In this document: piece by piece, positions 60,079-64,000 of the stretch | Layout of the letters: every line of letters begins with the position of its first letter | Numbering within the stretch: the stretch's first letter is position 1 | Origin: Macrotrachela quadricornifera | Taxonomy: Eukaryota; Rotifera; Eurotatoria; Philodinida; Philodinidae | Length of the DNA stretch: 64,000 nt | Direction of reading: 5' to 3' | Assembly (NCBI GenBank): GCA_022393335.1 | Contig: JAJEKB010020660.1 | Span: forward strand, 441,978 to 505,977 | Position numbers and translations under genes: made by a program | Notes under the pieces: generated by a model | Databases searched by the model: none | The model's input: only the letters and a program-made list of their open reading frames with translations | What the model was told of the DNA's origin: nothing

Positions 60079-60152
60079 GCCGAGGGAAGGAATCGAACCT
60101 TCTGATATCTGACTAATAGTCAAATACATAGAACCACTACGCCATTCTCGGC
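60079..60152 (-). tRNA. tRNA-like gene, anticodon loop CTATTAG (ATT by position)
   Basis: 74 nt on the minus strand. The acceptor GCCGAGA pairs with CCTCGGC (six pairs plus one mismatch). The A-box TGGCGTAGTGGTT and B-box GGTTCGATTCC are both good. The T stem GAAGG/CCTTC is perfect around TTCGATT. The anticodon stem TTTGA/TCAGA closes a 7-base loop CTATTAG, which puts ATT (an Asn codon reader) at 34-36. The D stem is weak and mostly wobble. An ATT anticodon is rare, so this may be a mutated tRNA, a pseudogene or a SINE head rather than a working tRNA. The 60037-60219 frame over it is spurious. Confidence 0.65.
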
Positions 60153-60754
60153 ACAATTTTTGGTCTTTATACACCTCCTTAGTACTGAAATAATTCCTAC
60201 TCAAATCATTAGTGCTCAACTAATTATCAACTTGGAATATACACTCTGCACGTTTTCTTCCTGTTTTGGGCAAATCTGAAGTTTCATACCTAGCGATTGG
60301 AAAGTGATTGAGGTCTGAAGTTTTAAATATACATAGATCCTTCTGACTTCTATCTACACTATAGACTTCAGACATCTATAAACTTCCAGTCACAAGATTT
60401 AAAGCATGAAATTTGCTTGAAACACCAAATAAAACACTACTTCTGTATCGTGTCGATAGTACCAGATCCAACATTAGCACTCTCAATCTCATTCTATTAC
60501 ACCATCTCCGATAGTATCTCTACAAAATTCAACAGAATCTTACAAAATCCCAATGGCTCCGATCGAATTTGACTGTTGGATTGCGGGATCTGGGGAGAAA
60601 TCTATCCGTTTCGATATACCTAAAAGATATACCCATTTGCGTGCACGGATAGAGGTAAACCCTTGTGTGTATAGGCATAGGAGGCATTGCACCAAGTCAC
60701 GATCATTTTATGCAAAACCTTGCTCAATCAATCTCACCGATTCAGTTCATTTTT
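60153..60754. other. gene-free stretch downstream of the TIR element
   Basis: The 68-codon frame at 60553-60759 has no recognisable domain. Confidence 0.3.
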
Positions 60755-61057
60755 TGTGAAACACAATCTGAAAGAGAGTGTTGAAGTGTTTAGGGATAGA
60801 AACTTGGACCCACCCCCCTCCCCTCCCCCACAGACCGTGACCGACGGGGTAAAAGGTCACCGAGTATATATTGATGGGAGAAGATCATCACAGGCCGTGA
60901 TCAGCAGGGTGAAAGGTCACAGAGTACATTTCGATAATAGAAGACTATCACAGACCGTGACCGACAGCCAAAGGCAGTGTCACAGACTGTGGACGACAGC
61001 CAAAAGTAGCGTCACAGTCTGTCACCGACAGCGAAAACAGTTATATCGTGTTTCACA
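60755..61057. mobile_element. TIR element with CACAGACCGTGACCGAC minisatellite, copy 2
   Basis: Same ends as 54881-55337 (TGTGAAACACAATCTGAAAG and ATCGTGTTTCACA), the same C-rich stretch, and cleaner repeats: CACAGACCGTGACCGACRGS, CACAGGCCGTGATCAGC and CACAGACTGTGGACGACAG alternate with GTGAAAGGTCAC blocks. The 138-codon frame at 60687-61103 runs through it and is repetitive. Confidence 0.75.
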
Positions 61058-61284
61058 TTTTAATCCCATAGGGATTGCGCTGAAAGCTTTTTACAGTAGG
61101 TAGGCCTAACATGGTTAGGAAGAAAATGAAAAGTTCAGCTCAAACAAATGAGCCATTCTAGAGATATTGACGCTACATGTATCGAGGGGTCGGGTATATT
61201 TTGAGCATTTTGTAGGTCAACACTTTGCAGTAAATTTATATTTTCTTAACAACAACAAGAGCCAGGAAAGTACAATAGTGGACA

Positions 61285-62290
61285 ATTGGACCAATGAATC
61301 GAGAAATTGTTCCATTGTCAGCAGAAATGGTTCACCCTCATAAAATTGTATACATACAGCAGAAATGGAAAATATATAAATATGTAGACACATTAAAGGA
61401 AAACAGAAGAACAGAAAAAAATATATATAACATATTACTTAAAATTGCAGATATACTGAAATTTCAAGAGAAATGGTTTTTCTTTTAAGGCGAAATGGTT
61501 CAATCAGAAAACCAAAGAATGGAAATAGGAAAATACATATATATTCTATCATTTCATACAATACATATACTGAAATTCAAGGAGAAATCGTTTTTTTCTC
61601 AGGGTGAAATGGTTTTTCTCTTAAGATGAAATACTTCAATCAGAAAACCACAGAATAAAAACAGAAAAATATACATATATATAATCTATGATTTGATATT
61701 GCACTTGTACTGAAATTGCAGGCGAAATAGTCTTCCTTTTAAGATGATATTGTTCAATAAGAAACTATGTCTTTTACACTTCTACTTATGAGAGGAGAAA
61801 TGGTTGTTATATTTCTGCTAGAATTGTTTTCGTTTCTGCTAATGAAAATCCATTTCTCCTTGAGACTTCTCCTAGGATGACAAAGTAAAACAATGAATAT
61901 CACACTATGTCTTTTCGACTTCTGCTTGTGAGGAGAGAAATGGTTGTTATATTTCTCCTTGAATTGTTTTCGTTTCTGCTGATAAAAATCCATTTCTGCT
62001 ACATACTTCCCCTAGGATGAAAAAGTAAAATGATGAATATCTCACTATGTCTTTTCGACTTCTGCTTGTCAGGACAGATATGGATGTTCGAATTCTACTA
62101 GAATTTTTATGACTGCTCTTAGCCGGTATGGGATTCTGCTTGAAATTCTTGTTTGGGTTAAGGACAATACCATTAATTTCTGGAATTGTTTTGATGAAGC
62201 ATTTCTTCTTGACTTAGTGGGGGTAAAGCATTTCTGCTGAAAATGGAACAATTTCACGACTTTTGGGGATGTTGTCCAGCCCTCTTGAAA
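61285..62290 (-). repeat. AGAAATG-rich repeat, right copy (segments B then A, inverted)
   Basis: 61285-61760 matches the minus strand of the 15890-16860 block, and 61761-62290 matches the minus strand of 13735-14230. Here the two segments are contiguous. Three units of about 130 bp carry CACTATGTCTTTTCGACTTC and GAAATGGTTGTTATATTTCT. Frames at 61754-62257 follow the repeat. Confidence 0.75.
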
Positions 62291-62691
62291 CTACGTTGAA
62301 TGGCAATGACAGTAAACTGTGATCGTGAATATTGCTATAGAAAATTTTTTGAATAATGTCTTTCCCAACACCTATGTTCTAAGTAAATAGTAATACTGAA
62401 TATTTTATATATATTATTAAAAAAACTCTCCTTCTTAGAAAAGTAGTTTCTTATTCTGATAGCCCATTAAATTCTGTACAAGTCTATGTATAAATATTGT
62501 GGATTGCACTTTTGTGGTAAAAGAATTTCGAGCACAATGAAGACATCTTTATCGTCGAATGTATCCCAAATGCATTTTTTGCTCTTTCTTTGTGTATGTT
62601 TCAACATTATTTTATTTATAGGAATAAGTTAGCGCAAAGAAAATTATATATTTTGAAAGCGCCTGAAATTTTGCATCTTTTGGTGTACAGG
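62291..62691. other. gene-free AT-rich stretch
   Basis: Nothing supported. Confidence 0.3.
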
Positions 62692-63260
62692 GTGTCTCAA
62701 TAGTCGCATACCAAAAAAAAATTTGAATATCTCCCTTACGGCTCGAGCAAACGAGCTGATTTTTTTATCAACGATAGAGGCATGTTCAAGGTTTATACCC
62801 ATAAAGACATGCCTAGAGAGACTCGTTGTTAAGTATCGTTATTGGTTTGAACAAAAAAATTTTACTCTTTCACAGATAGACAGAAAAAACAATATACTTA
62901 ACAAAAGATCTCTCTAGGCATGTCTTTATGAATATGAAACTTGAACATGTCTCTATCATTGGTAAAAAAATCAGCTCGTTTGTTTGAACCGTAAAGGAGA
63001 TATTCAATTTTTTTTCGACAAAAAAAATTTTTAAAGTTGCCCAAAAAGTACGCAACGAAGAAAAAACTGGTTATCTCCATTGCGGCTCGAGCAAACGGGC
63101 CGATTCTTTTATCAATAATAGAGACATGTTCAAGCTTCAGATTCATAAAGACATATCAAGAGAAATTCTTTGTTAAGTATATTGGGTTTTTCTTTTATCT
63201 GTGATAAAGTAAACATATTTTATTGAAGTCATTCATGGTACATAACAAAGGTTTTCTAGA
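62692..63260. mobile_element. GGCTCGAGCAAACGAG-family hairpins, tandem/nested
   Basis: ACAGGGTGTCTCAATAGTCG at 62691 starts a hairpin whose arms (CGGCTCGAGCAAACGAGC near 62740; AAAATCAGCTCGTTTG near 62967) meet around AAAGACATGCCTAGAGAG. Another half-copy begins near 63065 (GCGGCTCGAGCAAACGGG). It is the family of 21538-21893. Confidence 0.75.
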
Positions 63261-63272
63261 ACGTTCCCCGTA

Positions 63273-63761
63273 CACTGAAAAAAAAAAATTTTGCGGTACG
63301 AAACTTAAAAAGGGTTTCGTACATCCTACGAAACCCTAAAAAGGCTTCGAGATTTGACACTAATTCGAAACCCTTTTTAGGTTTCGTACAATGCTACGAA
63401 ACCCTTAAAAACGTTACCCGGAGGCTTGAAAAATATTTGTAGGGTTCGTACGAAACCCTCAAATTTTTTTAAGGGTTTCGTAGTATTATGCGAAACCTTC
63501 ACAAAATTTTTCTGGATTTTTACCGAACTCCTACTAAGGTTTCGTATAATACTACGAAACCCTTAAAAAAGTTTGAGGGTTTCGTACGAACCCTACAAAT
63601 ATTTTTCAAGCCTCCGGGTAACGTTTTTGAGGGTTTCGTAGCATTGTACGAAACCTAAAAAGGGTTTCGAATTAGTGTCAAATCTCGAAACCTTTTTAGG
63701 GTTTCGTAGGATGTACGAAACCCTTTTTAAGTTTCGTATCGCAAAATTTTTTTTTTCAGTG
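63273..63761. mobile_element. 489-bp hairpin built of GGGTTTCGTA motifs
   Basis: The ends are CACTGAAAAAAAAAAATTTT and inverse TTTTTTTTTTCAGTG. The arms are nearly perfect mirror copies of about 235 bp: AACGTTACCCGGAGGCTTGA near 63410 and TCAAGCCTCCGGGTAACGTT near 63607. GGGTTTCGTA or its inverse TACGAAACCC occurs at least a dozen times, plus shorter forms. It splits a cluster of GGCTCGAG-family hairpins. Confidence 0.85.
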
Positions 63762-64000
63762 GATGGGTTTAAACTGTCAACATGCCGCTATTAAGGGTAA
63801 AAAAATCAGTTTGTTTGGTTGAGCTATAGCAGAAATATTCAGTTTTTTCTTGGTTAGGTGACTTTTGGCTCACCCTGCTCGTATCTATGGAAAAGTAAAA
63901 TTTTTTTGTTCAAACCAATAACGATACTTAACAACGAGTCTCTCTAGGCATGTCTTTATGGATATAAACTTTGAACATGCCTCTATCGTTGATAAAAAAA
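63762..64000. mobile_element. GGCTCGAG-family hairpin, cut by the window end
   Basis: 63890-64000 is the inverse of about 62770-62880 (TTTTTTTGTTCAAACCAATA, TCTCTCTAGGCATGTCTTTA). The rest lies beyond the window. Confidence 0.7.

Noticed and set aside
60037..60219. 60-codon minus-strand ORF
   Set aside because: It overlaps the tRNA-like gene and has no independent support.

Overview
The window looks like nuclear DNA of a bdelloid rotifer. It is strongly AT-rich. Genes have short GTAAG..TTTTAG introns (55 nt at 23135-23189; a 792-nt one in the F-box gene). There is an F-box/LRR-like protein, a basic RGNRKLQRYR protein of a type I associate with bdelloids, and two intron-free enzyme genes of types often found in bdelloids as foreign genes. 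Most of the rest is decayed DNA transposons, fold-back elements and satellite-like repeats. The species cannot be named from sequence alone. Family assignments rest on motif recognition, not on searches.

Left part (1-11 kb): three genes in a row on the minus strand. They are a broken GlgB-like alpha-glucan branching enzyme (2665-4474), an intact Rieske plus metallo-beta-lactamase-fold protein resembling CMP-N-acetylneuraminate hydroxylase (5247-7109), and a two-exon F-box protein (8491-11025). Fold-back elements sit between them.

11-22 kb: transposon graveyard. It holds a zf-TTF/hAT transposase relic, an AGAAATG-rich repeat that recurs inverted 47 kb away, a hAT-type MITE with an exact 8-bp target duplication (20169-20700), and several hairpin elements.

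22-32.5 kb: accessory-gene island. It contains a basic protein gene with an intron and an apparent frameshift, an env-like single-pass membrane protein, a small unknown protein and a multi-exon pseudogene. Copies of one 160-177-bp repeat flank the two middle genes in opposite orientation. A 274-base gap lies inside the right copy. TGAGGG-type hexamer tracts and a candidate small secreted peptide follow.

32.5-41.85 kb: about 9.3 kb of a degenerate tandem repeat with a period near 93 bp, about 100 monomers, with a recently homogenised block at 39.75-40.1 kb.

42-64 kb: nested DNA transposons. These include a 1.7-kb fold-back with 8-bp duplications, a three-level nest of hairpin elements (47835-49828), a decayed CENP-B-HTH/DDE transposon with 251-bp TIRs (51194-54224), a decayed Tc1/IS630-like element (56231-58207), a tRNA-like gene (60079-60152) and a GGGTTTCGTA-rich hairpin (63273-63761). 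Only a few loci look like functional host genes: the CMAH-like gene, the F-box gene, and possibly the membrane protein and small peptide. The rest is best read as a TE-rich, perhaps subtelomeric, accessory region.
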